NCBI RefSeq assembly: GCF_036881825.1
Contig: NZ_JBAJMW010000002.1
Coordinates: forward strand, 439,408-503,407
Source: Tersicoccus mangrovi
GTDB lineage: Bacteria > Actinomycetota > Actinomycetes > Actinomycetales > Micrococcaceae
Direction: 5' to 3'
DNA length: 64,000 bases
Shown: positions 16,562-25,283 of the stretch, in pieces
How positions within the stretch are numbered: the stretch's first letter is position 1
Layout: each line of letters begins with the position of its first letter
Program-made: the position numbers and the translations under genes
Notes under the pieces: generated by a model
What the model was told of the DNA's origin: nothing
The model's input: the letters and a program-made list of their open reading frames with translations, nothing else
The model's database searches: none

Positions 16562-18139
16562 TCAGCGGATCGCGGCGACCTGGGCGTACAGCTCGGGGGT
16601 GCGCCGATCGAACCAGCGGCCGCCGATCCGCACCCCGAGCGTCAGGAACACGACGCCGAGCACCGGCCCGACCACGAGGCCGAGCCACCCCACGAGCGCC
16701 GGACCACCGGCCATCGCGACCGCCAGCAGCACCAGCGCCGGCGAGCACAGCACCGCCATCACGCCGATGCCGCCGAACTGGATGAGCATGGGGAAGACGC
16801 CGGCGCCCTGCCGCGCCCGGAAGGGGCTCTCCCCCGGCGCCGGCACCGGGTAGACCCAGCGGGCCGAGACGATGCTCGCCAGGCCGAGCCCCGTCAGCAG
16901 CACGCCGATCGTCGCGCCGGTCAGGGGAGGCAGCAGGTCCCAGCGCCCGCTGACCGCCACCGGGGCGAGGACGACGACGGCGAGCAGCGGCACCGCGATG
17001 GCCAGGCACCCCAGCACCCGTCCCCACCGGTCCGACGAACCCGGCACGCCGGAGGCCACGTGCAGCCAGAACGCCGTGTTGTCGTAGGAGATGTCCGCCG
17101 AGATCGCCCAGCCGAGCAGGAATGCGACCATCGGCCCGGTCCACAGCATCAGCCCGAAGCTGCCGGTCTGCGTGCCGACGAACCAGAACACGATCGGCAG
17201 CAGCGGCACGACGACGAGGCTGCCCCCGTAACGCGGGTCCTTCAGCCAGTAGGTCAGGCAGCGGGCCGCGACGGCGGCGATCCGGCCGTCGGCCATCCCG
17301 AGGACCCCGAGACGGCCTCCGGCCCGCGCGCCCGAGCCGGTGGCCGGCGGGTTCACCAGGGCCCGGGCGAGGGTGGCGCGCCAGATCACCAGGAGGACGC
17401 CGAGGGTCGCGAGCGCGATGACGGCCTGCAGCGCCGCCACGCCCGGCGCTCCGGTGAGAACGGACCCGCCGATCGCCCACGCGGCGCCCAGCGGCGTCCA
17501 GCCGAGAACCGCGGCGATGCGTCCCAGCAGGGCCGGCACGTCCGGGTTGTCGGAGACCGCCGAGCCGATCGAGCCGATGATGGGCCCGAGCAGCACCAGC
17601 GGGACGAAGGCGACGATGCCGGCCACCTCACGGAACCGCCGGGACGCGGTCAGTCCGGTCAGCGCCGTCGCGACCACCCGGGACGCCGCGACGCACGTGA
17701 ACAGGCCGAGCACCGCGCCGACGAGGGCGGCGAGTCCGCTGAGCGGGTCGCGGGCGACGGGGATGAGGCTGAGCAGCGCGAGGATCGCGGTGGCGAGGCC
17801 GGGGATGCCGATCAACGAGGCGATCGCGAGTCCGGTCACGAGCGCGCCGACCGGCACCGCGTAGGTCGCGAAGCGCCGCGGGTCGAGCGTCATGTCCACA
17901 CCCGAGGCGACGAGCGGGACGATCGCCCAACCGGCCACGAGCAGCGAGCCGCCGATGACGACGACGGCGGCGGCCACGTCAGGTCCCGTGAAGCGCAGGG
18001 CCACGAGACCCGCGCCGACGAGCGTGATCAGGAACAGCGCGTACAGCCCCGCGAGCACGAGGGCGACGATCTGCCAGGGGCTGCGCTTGAGCCCGTTGAC
18101 GAACAGCCGGGCCTTGAGGCGGATCAGATGTGCAACCAC
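16562..18139 (-). CDS. ABC-2 type exporter, large membrane subunit
   Basis: 525 residues, nearly all hydrophobic, with about 12 membrane segments, a basic N-terminus (LIRLKARLFVNGLKRSPWQ) and a C-terminus ending QVAAIR. No ATP-binding motif. It pairs with the ATPase encoded just upstream, whose stop it overlaps by 16 nt from a GTG start. Together they form a two-gene exporter. The cargo is unknown; drug, lipid and peptide export are all possible for this architecture. Confidence 0.82.
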   Translation of the reverse strand: MVAHLIRLKARLFVNGLKRSPWQIVALVLAGLYALFLITLVGAGLVALRFTGPDVAAAVVVIGGSLLVAGWAIVPLVASGVDMTLDPRRFATYAVPVGALVTGLAIASLIGIPGLATAILALLSLIPVARDPLSGLAALVGAVLGLFTCVAASRVVATALTGLTASRRFREVAGIVAFVPLVLLGPIIGSIGSAVSDNPDVPALLGRIAAVLGWTPLGAAWAIGGSVLTGAPGVAALQAVIALATLGVLLVIWRATLARALVNPPATGSGARAGGRLGVLGMADGRIAAVAARCLTYWLKDPRYGGSLVVVPLLPIVFWFVGTQTGSFGLMLWTGPMVAFLLGWAISADISYDNTAFWLHVASGVPGSSDRWGRVLGCLAIAVPLLAVVVLAPVAVSGRWDLLPPLTGATIGVLLTGLGLASIVSARWVYPVPAPGESPFRARQGAGVFPMLIQFGGIGVMAVLCSPALVLLAVAMAGGPALVGWLGLVVGPVLGVVFLTLGVRIGGRWFDRRTPELYAQVAAIR

Positions 18140-19104
18140 GACAGGCCCTCCCCCGAGGTGCGGCCGCCGACCATGGCGACGAACCGGTCCTCGAGGCTCT
18201 GCCCGGCCCGGACCTCCTCGACGGTCCCGGCGGCCAGGACGTTGCCGGCGGCGATGACGGCGACGTGGTCGCACATCCGCTGGACGAGGTCCATCACGTG
18301 GCTGGAGACGATCACGGTGCCGCCCGAGTCGACGTAGGAGTGCAGGATCTGCCGGATGTTGGCGGCGGAGACCGGGTCCACGGACTCGAACGGCTCGTCG
18401 AGCACGAGCACGGCCGGGGCGTGGATCATCGCGGCGGCCAGGGAGATCTTCTTCGTCATGCCGGCGGAGTAGTCGACGACGGGGGTGCCGGCGTCGGCCG
18501 TGAGATCCAGGGCCGTCATCAGGTCCGCCACCCGCTCGGCGACGGTGGCCCGGTCCATGCCGCGCAACAGCCCGGCGTAGGTGACGAGCTGCTCGCCGGT
18601 CAGCCGGTCGAAGAGGCGCACGCCGTCGGGCAGGACGCCGAGAGTCCGCTTGGCGGCGAGCGGATCGGCCCACACGCCGAGGCCACGCACGAGCACGCTG
18701 CCCTCGGTGGGGCGCAGGAGGCCGGTGGCCATGGACAGCGTCGTCGTCTTCCCCGCGCCGTTGGGACCGACGAGACCGTAGAAGGAGCCGGCGGGCACGT
18801 CCAGGCCGATGCCGTTGACGGCGACCTTGCTGCCGAACACCTTGACGAGGGACCGGACGGACAGGGCCAGCCGGTTCCGCTCGGGACCGTCCGGGGCCAG
18901 TGGCGCCCACGGTCCGAGCGGCCGGGCCTGGTCAGGCGTGGCGGGTTCCCCCTGGCCGGGCTCGCGGGTGGCGCCGGACGTTGCGTCGGGGGCCGGCTCT
19001 CGGGTGGCGCCGTCGGGCGTGACGTCGGCGGCCGGCGGGGTGGCCGATTGCGTCGTCGGCGGGGTGGTCGGCTCGGTCGAGGGGTGGGCGGCACGGTCGT
19101 CCAT
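18124..19104 (-). CDS. ABC transporter ATP-binding protein
   Basis: 326 residues. A disordered Thr/Pro-rich N-terminus of about 78 residues precedes the ATPase domain. Walker A is VGPNGAGKT at 112-120, the signature is DYSAGMTKK (211-219), a departure from LSGGQ, and Walker B is VLVLDEP at 232-238. The protein drives the adjacent membrane subunit. The ATG follows a TAGGCT box by 6 nt. The long N-terminal extension is unusual for this family. Confidence 0.9.
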   Translation of the reverse strand: MDDRAAHPSTEPTTPPTTQSATPPAADVTPDGATREPAPDATSGATREPGQGEPATPDQARPLGPWAPLAPDGPERNRLALSVRSLVKVFGSKVAVNGIGLDVPAGSFYGLVGPNGAGKTTTLSMATGLLRPTEGSVLVRGLGVWADPLAAKRTLGVLPDGVRLFDRLTGEQLVTYAGLLRGMDRATVAERVADLMTALDLTADAGTPVVDYSAGMTKKISLAAAMIHAPAVLVLDEPFESVDPVSAANIRQILHSYVDSGGTVIVSSHVMDLVQRMCDHVAVIAAGNVLAAGTVEEVRAGQSLEDRFVAMVGGRTSGEGLSWLHI

Positions 19105-19110
19105 GGCCTC

Positions 19111-19116
19111 AGCCTA
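19111..19116 (-). promoter_or_regulatory. Predicted -10 box, leaderless start of the ABC operon
   Basis: TAGGCT on the minus strand, GAGGCC, then the ATG at 19104. Confidence 0.6.
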
Positions 19117-19162
19117 GAGCTGGCGGTGCCACCCGGCACGGAGACCTGCGTGGGACGAGGCG

Positions 19163-19234
19163 CCGTGAGTCAGCGGTTCCCGCCCGACGGCCATGCTCAA
19201 AGAGCACCCTCCTCGGGCGAAACCGGCTGACTCA
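19163..19234. repeat. 72-bp palindromic element, copy A
   Basis: The outer arms TGAGTCAGC and GCTGACTCA pair perfectly over 9 bp, and inner arms CGCCCGA and TCGGGCG over 7 bp. The centre holds a TGCTC-AAA-GAGCA hairpin (19194-19206). It matches copy B at 70 of 72 positions. The element lies in the 349-bp gene-free stretch between the YbbN-like gene and the ABC operon. Copies A and B, two partial units and the ABC promoter fill most of that stretch. Confidence 0.9.
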
Positions 19235-19243
19235 CCGGTCTCC

Positions 19244-19265
19244 ACGGGTGAAACCGGCTGACTCA
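19244..19265. repeat. Single arm unit of the palindromic element
   Basis: A 22-bp unit matching the right arm of the 72-bp element at 20 of 22 positions (GAAACCGGCTGACTCA core). A more degenerate unit follows at 19275-19296. Confidence 0.75.
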
Positions 19266-19339
19266 TGTGGGACGAGGGCGGAACCGGCGGACTCGGCACG
19301 CAAGGGTGTGGCGCAGCCGGCGGCGGGGTCCAACACTCA

Positions 19340-19411
19340 CCGTGAGTCAGCGGTTCCCGCCCGAAGGCCATGCTCAAAGAGCACCCTCCTCGGGCGAAAC
19401 CGGCTGATTCA
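19340..19411. repeat. 72-bp palindromic element, copy B
   Basis: Differs from copy A only at position 26 (C to A) and position 69 (C to T, changing one outer arm). The start-to-start distance between copies is 177 bp. Same orientation as copy A. Confidence 0.9.
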
Positions 19412-19453
19412 GCGGGTGGTGCTCAGCGAGAAGCGACGCCCGGCGGCCGGCAC

Positions 19454-20437
19454 TCAGAACAGGACGCGGGCGAGCGCCGACCGAGCGCGGGTCACGCGGG
19501 GATCGGCCGAGCCGACCACCTCGAAGAGCTGGACGAGCCGGGCGCGGGCGGTCTCCTTCTCCTCACCGGCGCTGCGGCCGATGAAGCCGATCAACCGGGA
19601 GAAGGCGTCCTCGACGTGGCCACCGCTCAGGTCGAGGTCGGCGACGGTGAGCTGGGCGTCCAGGTCGTCGGGCCGCTGCGCCGCCGCCGCGCGCACCGCG
19701 TCGGCGTCCTTGCCGTCGAGGCGCTGCAGCAGTTCCACCTGGGCGAGGCCGACCGCGGCATCGTTGTCGGCCGGGCTCTCGGCGAGCGCCCGGCGGTAGG
19801 CCGCGGCGGCCCGGTCATAGTCCCCGGCGTCGATGGCGTCGACCGCCTCCTGGTGCAGCGGCGGCAGCGGCGGCTCGGCGTCGGCCTGCTCGCCGTCGCC
19901 GGGCTCGCCCGTCTCGTCGCCCCCACCGAGGCTGCCCGTGACCCCGTTGGCCTCGGCCACCTGGAGCAGTTCGTCGAAGAACGCGTCGATCTGGCTGGCC
20001 GGCTGCGCGCCGGTGAACAGCGGCACGGGCTGGCCCTTGACCAGCGCGAAGGTGGCCGGGACGCCCTGGACGGCGAACGCCTGGGTGATCTGCGGGTTGG
20101 CGTCGACGTCGATCGTGGCCAGCGCCAGCCGGCCCCCGCGGGCGTGCACCCGCTCGCCCATCAGGTCGAGCATCTGCAGCGAGGTCTCGCTGTAGTTCGC
20201 CCACAGCTGCAGGATGACGGGCACCTGGCCGGAGAGTTGCGCGAGCTGGTTGATCCGCGCGTCGCTGCCCTCGACGACCCACGGGGACGGCGTCCCAGCG
20301 CCGCCCGCCGACCCCGGTGCCGGTGACCCGGCGGCAGGCTCGGGGCGCTGCGCCCGGGCCTTGAGCGCGGAGAGGTCCACCGCGCCGCGCAGATTCATGG
20401 ACGAGGGCACCGGCTGACCGGGGCGAGGAGTGGTCAT
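19454..20437 (-). CDS. YbbN/CnoX-like thioredoxin-TPR co-chaperone
   Basis: 327 residues: a linker of about 50 residues, a thioredoxin-like domain (60-165), then TPR-like helices (from about 205) as in YbbN. The active-site CxxC is absent; the equivalent segment after Trp79 reads ANYSETS. The protein therefore cannot do thiol exchange through that site and is more likely a holdase or scaffold. An acidic Gly-rich spacer joins the domains. The ATG at 20437 is chosen because a TAGGCT box lies 7 nt upstream. Confidence 0.85.
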   Translation of the reverse strand: MTTPRPGQPVPSSMNLRGAVDLSALKARAQRPEPAAGSPAPGSAGGAGTPSPWVVEGSDARINQLAQLSGQVPVILQLWANYSETSLQMLDLMGERVHARGGRLALATIDVDANPQITQAFAVQGVPATFALVKGQPVPLFTGAQPASQIDAFFDELLQVAEANGVTGSLGGGDETGEPGDGEQADAEPPLPPLHQEAVDAIDAGDYDRAAAAYRRALAESPADNDAAVGLAQVELLQRLDGKDADAVRAAAAQRPDDLDAQLTVADLDLSGGHVEDAFSRLIGFIGRSAGEEKETARARLVQLFEVVGSADPRVTRARSALARVLF

Positions 20438-20444
20438 GCCCCAC

Positions 20445-20450
20445 AGCCTA
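20445..20450 (-). promoter_or_regulatory. Predicted -10 box, leaderless start of the YbbN-like gene
   Basis: TAGGCT on the minus strand, then 7 nt, then the ATG at 20437. Confidence 0.55.
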
Positions 20451-20513
20451 GCCAGCGGCCCGCGCGCGGGCACATCGGGCGGTACCGGCCAGGAGCGACG
20501 GGTCAGGTGCGGC

Positions 20514-22454
20514 TCAGCGACGGGTCACGGACAGCAGCTCCTGCGCCGCGCCGATCACCTGCACCGCTTCGTGCGAGCCGGCCGGCGGCACGTAGAGCAC
20601 CACGGACTCGCCGTAGGCGATGTCGACCGGTGTGCGCGACTGCCCGGTGCCCGCGAGCGCAGCCAGCTCCGAACGCAGCGTGAGCCGTCCGTTCCTGTCC
20701 TTCGGGGTCACCGAGACCGCGTTGCGCAGGGTGCCGATCACCAGGGCACCCCTGTCGGAGGTCTGCAGCACCCGTGTCTGCGTGGCATCCGGCGTGTGCC
20801 GGCCGCTGATCCGGGCGCTCGGGTTGGCCTTGACGGCAGCGGCCTGGCCGGCGATCAGCTGGTCCACGAACGGGTTCTTCGCGACCGCGCCGGTGTAGGC
20901 GGTGCGCCCGGCTGTCAACACCGCGGCCACGGAGGTCAGGGCCGCCCGGGGCGTGCTGGTCAGGCCGTCGGCACGGGAGGGGTCGAGGGGGCGGACGGCG
21001 ACGGCGTCCGACCCGGCCTGGGGGAACGTGGTGCCCGGCAGCAGCCCGACGGCCGAGACCACGCGGTAGTTCTCCCGCGGCGAGGTCTGGGTCAGGGTGA
21101 GGATCTGCGGCACGGTGCTCGCGGCTGCCCTGGTCACCAGGACGACGGTCCGCGGCCACGTGGGGCTCGTCGTGATCATCGGGACGAGGACGGGACCGGC
21201 GTCGATCCGCGCCGGGGCCCGGTAGGTGGGCGCCTTCGCACGGATCCGGTAGTTCGCGGTCCGCTCGGTCAGCGCTCCACCGGCCATCCGTGCCTGCAGA
21301 CCCGCGGCCGAGCGGGCGCCGTAGGCCCTGCCGACCACCGAGGCGACCGATGCCATGATCCGGTCGACCTGGTGCGGCTGGAGGGCGACGTCCGCGGAAT
21401 CCAGGTCGGTGGCGGCGGAGGTGGAGGTGGCGGTGGACGGGACAGTGGTGGACGGGACGGTGGTGGCGGCACCCGTGAGGGATGTCGAGGGGCTGTCGGC
21501 CGCCTGCGCCGCCGTCACGCACCCGGTGGGCAGCAGCCCGGCCGCGAGGACGCCGGCCACGGAGCTCACGACCACGGGCCGCACCGGCAGGACGCCGCGC
21601 CGCGAGGTGGTGCCGCCGGACCGAGCATCGGACGAGGCGGCACCGGACGAGGCAGCGCCTGATGACGCCGCCGTCGTCCGCCCCGTCGCACCCCGGCGCG
21701 GAGCCGGAGCCGGGACGGCCGCGTGCCGACCGCGGCGGGAAGCGGGCGCCGCCGGCCCGCGTCGCCGGAGGATGAGCAGGGCGAGACCGGCGACGAGCGC
21801 GATGGCGCCGAGGATGATCAGGGGAGCTGCCCACGGCGTGGACTGGTCGTTGTGCCAGGAGACGGTGACGTCGGTGGGCGCGGCGGCGGACCCGTCGGCC
21901 GTCAGCAGCAGGGCCCAGTCCCCCGCCGCGGGGGTGGTCCAGGGGCGGCTCAATTCACCCGTCGCACGCTGGGCGCTGACGAACAGGTCGGCTCCGGACG
22001 GGTCGGGCACCCGGGCCTCCCCCGCGGTCGGCTTCGCGGTCAGGCGACCGTCCCGGCCCGTGACGGTCGTGTGCGCGGCGCGGCCGACCCAGGCGTCGAC
22101 GTCGGAGGCACGCCCCTGGGCGACGGTGAAGGCGCCGGCCCCCTTGACCGAGACGGTGACGTCCGTGCGGCGGCCCAGATCCGCGACGCCACCCTCGATG
22201 ACGGTCACGGGCGCCGCCGCGGACGGCGCGGGGGCCGAGGCGGAGAGCGTCGCGGGCGGGAGCCACCACGTGCGCATTCCGATGCCGGCCACCAGGGCGA
22301 GCGCTCCGAGCACGATCAGCAGGATCGCTCCGATGCGTCGCGCGCTCGTCATGGGTGCGCTCGTCCTGGGCACGGTCTTCTCCCCCGTCATCACTGGTCT
22401 CATCCGTTCCGGCGTCGTCTGCCTGGTCTCAACCATCTCGGCAGGTGTGGTCAC
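20514..22454 (-). CDS. Three-helix membrane protein with large extracytoplasmic C-terminal domain, family not recognised
   Basis: 646 residues from the first GTG. Internal ATGs at residues 7, 18, 22 and 35 are alternatives; the last (22352) sits just before helix 1. Helices lie near 41-60, 208-229 and 293-311. The positive-inside rule places residues 62-205 and 320-646 outside, with a basic Ser/Ala-rich loop (230-290) inside. Helix 3 ends LLPTGCVTAAQA, reminiscent of a lipoprotein or signal-peptide end. The segment after it is Thr/Ser/Pro-rich (TTVPST repeated). The C-terminal domain has no motif I recognise. It lies upstream of the YbbN-like gene, suggesting an envelope role. Confidence 0.7.
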   Translation of the reverse strand: MTTPAEMVETRQTTPERMRPVMTGEKTVPRTSAPMTSARRIGAILLIVLGALALVAGIGMRTWWLPPATLSASAPAPSAAAPVTVIEGGVADLGRRTDVTVSVKGAGAFTVAQGRASDVDAWVGRAAHTTVTGRDGRLTAKPTAGEARVPDPSGADLFVSAQRATGELSRPWTTPAAGDWALLLTADGSAAAPTDVTVSWHNDQSTPWAAPLIILGAIALVAGLALLILRRRGPAAPASRRGRHAAVPAPAPRRGATGRTTAASSGAASSGAASSDARSGGTTSRRGVLPVRPVVVSSVAGVLAAGLLPTGCVTAAQAADSPSTSLTGAATTVPSTTVPSTATSTSAATDLDSADVALQPHQVDRIMASVASVVGRAYGARSAAGLQARMAGGALTERTANYRIRAKAPTYRAPARIDAGPVLVPMITTSPTWPRTVVLVTRAAASTVPQILTLTQTSPRENYRVVSAVGLLPGTTFPQAGSDAVAVRPLDPSRADGLTSTPRAALTSVAAVLTAGRTAYTGAVAKNPFVDQLIAGQAAAVKANPSARISGRHTPDATQTRVLQTSDRGALVIGTLRNAVSVTPKDRNGRLTLRSELAALAGTGQSRTPVDIAYGESVVLYVPPAGSHEAVQVIGAAQELLSVTRR

Positions 22455-22690
22455 TGCCGGGTGCTGGACCCCGGACGCGCGCGTCCGCGCGTGTCCCGCG
22501 CGCGGAACGGCCCGTCAATGGTAACCATGCGTGGTCAGGCCGACGAATCACCGGGCCGATCACGACGTCCGGGGGCGTGCTCGGCCGACTCGACTGGACC
22601 GGGTGCCGCTTCGGCAAGCACACTGATCTTCGGTGCCTGCCCAAGCGGCGGCCGGGGCCGGAGGGAACGACGACGACACGAGGAGCGCCG

Positions 22691-23986
22691 GTGGACACGG
22701 AACGCGATCGACCGGACGAGGAGCCGAGGCTGTCCCCGCCGCCCGCGGGGCCGGCGACGGCGGTCGGCCCCCGGGCGACCTGGTGGCGCCGGGCGGCCCA
22801 GCGCGTGATCCGGCCGATCCCGGGCGCGCAGCCGCGACGCCGCTTCGATCTGCCCCCGGACGTGGAGGCGGTCCAGCACCACTACTTCGACGCCGACGGC
22901 AACGAGGTCGACCCCGAGGACCTCACCTACGGCACGCCCGGGCCCCTCGGCACGGGCCGCAGCCCCCTGTACTGGGGCTTCCTCGGCACGGTCGGCGTCG
23001 GGATCGCGCTCGGGGTCTACTACGTCGTCACCTCCAACACCCAGCTGCTGCTGTGGATCGCGGCGGCACTGTTCATCTCGCTCGGCCTGGAGCCGATCGT
23101 CCGCTGGCTCGAGGCGCACCGCGTGCCGCGCCCGCTCGGCATCATCGGCGTCCTGCTCGTGCTCGCGGGCGGCATCGCGATCTTCATCGCGACCCTGATC
23201 CCCACCATCGTCAACCAGACGACGCAGCTCGTGCAGGCCGCGCCCGGCTTCGTGCAGAACTTCCTCAACTCGGACCTGTTCCACCAGATCGACAACCAGT
23301 TGAACGTGCGCTCCTGGGCGGAGGGCGAGGCGCAGAAGTTCTTCTCCAACTCCTCGGCCGTGAGCTCGGTGGCCGGCGGGGTGCTGGGTTTCGGCACCGC
23401 GATCGTCAACTCCCTCTTCGGCACGCTGATCGTCCTCGTGCTCACCCTCTACTTCCTCGCCTCGATGCCGGCGATGAAGCGGTGGGCGTACCGGCTCGCG
23501 CCCCGCTCCCGCCGCGCCCGGGTCGAGACCCTCGGCGAGGCCATCACCGACGGCGTCGGCAACTACGTGATCGGCCAGGCCGTCGTCGCCCTGGTGAACG
23601 CGGTGTTCGCGTTCATCGTCATGACGATCGTCGGCGTCCCGTTCTCGGCGCTGCTCGCGTTCCTCGTCGCCCTGCTCGCCTTCATCCCGCTCGTCGGCGG
23701 CATGATCGCCGGGGTGCTCGTGTCGCTGATCGCCTTGACCGCGGGCTGGCAGACGGCCGTCGCCTACGCCATCTGCTACTTCGCCTACCTGCAGTTCGAG
23801 GCGTACTTCGTCTCGCCGCGCATCATGCAGCGCGCGGTCGCGGTGCCCGGCGCGGTCGCGGTGATCGCGGTCATCGCGGGTGGCTCCCTGCTCGGCGTGC
23901 TGGGCGCGCTGATGGCGATCCCGACGGCGGCCGCGGTGCTGTTGCTCGTCCGCGAGGTCTTCATCGCCCGGCAGGACCGGCTGTGA
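22691..23986 (+). CDS. AI-2E family (PerM) transporter
   Basis: 431 residues. After a cytoplasmic stretch of about 95 residues come about eight membrane segments with the family's pattern: LFISLGLEPIVRWLE, NQTTQLVQAAPGFVQN in the long extracytoplasmic loop, and near the end FIPLVGGMIAGVLVSLIALT and YLQFEAYFVSPRIMQRAV. Members export autoinducer-2 or act as sodium/proton antiporters. Which applies here is unknown. The GTG start has AGGAG about 5 nt upstream. The stop codon is part of a short tandem duplication. Confidence 0.88.
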   Translation: MDTERDRPDEEPRLSPPPAGPATAVGPRATWWRRAAQRVIRPIPGAQPRRRFDLPPDVEAVQHHYFDADGNEVDPEDLTYGTPGPLGTGRSPLYWGFLGTVGVGIALGVYYVVTSNTQLLLWIAAALFISLGLEPIVRWLEAHRVPRPLGIIGVLLVLAGGIAIFIATLIPTIVNQTTQLVQAAPGFVQNFLNSDLFHQIDNQLNVRSWAEGEAQKFFSNSSAVSSVAGGVLGFGTAIVNSLFGTLIVLVLTLYFLASMPAMKRWAYRLAPRSRRARVETLGEAITDGVGNYVIGQAVVALVNAVFAFIVMTIVGVPFSALLAFLVALLAFIPLVGGMIAGVLVSLIALTAGWQTAVAYAICYFAYLQFEAYFVSPRIMQRAVAVPGAVAVIAVIAGGSLLGVLGALMAIPTAAAVLLLVREVFIARQDRL

Positions 23987-24015
23987 GGCGCTGAGTCCCT
24001 GAGGCGCTGAGCGCG
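23984..24015 (+). repeat. 16-bp tandem duplication at a gene 3' end
   Basis: Two units with TGAGGCGCTGAG in common, 16 bp apart, begin at the stop codon of the AI-2E gene. Confidence 0.8.
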
Positions 24016-24019
24016 GTCG

Positions 24020-24814
24020 TCAGTCCGCCACGGTGGCGACCGGCCCGTCGAACGTCGACGGCAGGGTGACGACGCCGGGACCGCGCACGACGTCGACGAT
24101 CTCCTGCAGCACGCGTCCGACGTACTTCTCCCCGACCCACAGGTGCTTGGCGCCGTCGACGCCGGTCAGGTCGCACTGCGGCACGGCCGCGAAGCGCTCG
24201 GTGGCCTCGGCGGGCCGGAGGAAGTCGTCGTGCTCGGGGACCAGGACGCGCAGCGGCTTGCCCGCCTCGCGCCACCGCGCCAGGTCCGCGTCGCCCGCAC
24301 GGCGCAGCGGCGGGGAGAGCAGGATCGCGCCCTCGATCCGGTCGACGACCGGCGCGACCGCCCCGTGCTTGAGTGCGAGCTCGGTGCCGAAGGACCACCC
24401 GACGAGCCACCGGGCGGGCAGCCCGCGGGCGACGGCGAAGGCGGTCGCGGCGTCGACGTCGGCGGCCTCCGTCTCCCCGTCGCCGAACTCGCCCTCGCTG
24501 CAACCGCGCGGAGAGCAGGTGCCGCGGGTGTTGAAGCGCAGGACGGCGAGGTCCGCGAGCGCGGGCAACCGGTAGGACGCCTTGCGGAACACGTGCGAGT
24601 CCATGAATCCGCCCGCCGTGGGCAGCGGGTGCAGGGTGACGAGCGTGGCGACCGGATCCCGGTCGGCCGGGAGCGCGAGCTCCCCGACGAGGGTCAGCCC
24701 GTCGGAGGTGTGCAGCTCGATGTTCTCGCGCCGGGCCGGCAGCACCGTCGCCGCCCGGATCGGGGCCGGCTCGGTGCCGGCGTGGAAGTCGAAGGTCGGG
24801 GCGGCGGACGTCAC
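24020..24814 (-). CDS. Alpha/beta hydrolase
   Basis: 264 residues. VATLVTLHPLPTAGG forms the oxyanion strand-loop, and VLRFNTRGTCSPRG is followed by the nucleophile elbow VGWSFGTELAL. EHDDFLRP carries an acidic residue and GAKHLWVGEKY the catalytic His. The closest general pattern is the small cytosolic hydrolases related to YfhR/dienelactone hydrolase. Substrate unknown. The GTG start follows a TACACT box by 6 nt. Confidence 0.85.
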   Translation of the reverse strand: MTSAAPTFDFHAGTEPAPIRAATVLPARRENIELHTSDGLTLVGELALPADRDPVATLVTLHPLPTAGGFMDSHVFRKASYRLPALADLAVLRFNTRGTCSPRGCSEGEFGDGETEAADVDAATAFAVARGLPARWLVGWSFGTELALKHGAVAPVVDRIEGAILLSPPLRRAGDADLARWREAGKPLRVLVPEHDDFLRPAEATERFAAVPQCDLTGVDGAKHLWVGEKYVGRVLQEIVDVVRGPGVVTLPSTFDGPVATVAD

Positions 24815-24820
24815 CGGGCC

Positions 24821-24826
24821 AGTGTA
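24821..24826 (-). promoter_or_regulatory. Predicted -10 box, leaderless start of the hydrolase gene
   Basis: TACACT on the minus strand, GGCCCG, then GTG at 24814. Confidence 0.6.
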
Positions 24827-24956
24827 GCGACGGGCCGGACGCCGCCCGGGACACGAGTCCGGCACCCGACGGCGACGCGCGAGCGGCCCTGAGGCGCGTC
24901 CGCACGCACGCCGGACACGGACGTTGGAGGGTGCCGGTGACGGTAACCGCCGATGG

Positions 24957-25277
24957 TCAGCGGTAGGCGCGCCAGCACCGTTCGTGCCAGTGCCGCCGGT
25001 CGGCCGCGGCGGCCTCGTCGCCCATGATCCAGTCCGCCCGCCACGCCACGACGTGCGCGGTGCCCGGGAGCACGGCATTGCCGCACCCGGGGCACACGTA
25101 CGTCTTGACGGCGCGCTGGGCGCTCACGGGCGCGACGACGAATTCCCCGTGCCGGGTGCTCTCGGTGCGGCGGATCGCGCCGAGCGCGTTCTCGACGTCC
25201 CGCGGTTCGGGCGCCGGACGACGCCCGCGGCGCACCGAGGGCCGCGGGGCACGGGACGGTCGGTTGGAGCGGGGCAC
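24957..25277 (-). CDS. Small basic protein with CxxC...HxHxxC zinc-type site
   Basis: 106 residues. A basic Arg/Pro-rich N-terminus of about 25 residues is followed by YVCPGCGNAV (Cys62, Cys65), GTAHVVAW, and RRHWHERCW (His96, His98, Cys101). This could bind zinc and resembles a degenerate HNH or zinc-ribbon fold. The protein is divergent from nucS, 120 bp away, and both have leaderless-type promoters. No function is known to me. A DNA-linked role next to a repair nuclease is inference. Confidence 0.75.
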   Translation of the reverse strand: MPRSNRPSRAPRPSVRRGRRPAPEPRDVENALGAIRRTESTRHGEFVVAPVSAQRAVKTYVCPGCGNAVLPGTAHVVAWRADWIMGDEAAAADRRHWHERCWRAYR

Positions 25278-25283
25278 TCCCCC

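Noticed and set aside
19114..19377. An 88-codon minus-strand frame with a duplicated GREPLTHG motif
   Set aside because: It runs through the palindromic repeats, and its internal duplication is only the DNA repeat translated. No ribosome binding site was seen.
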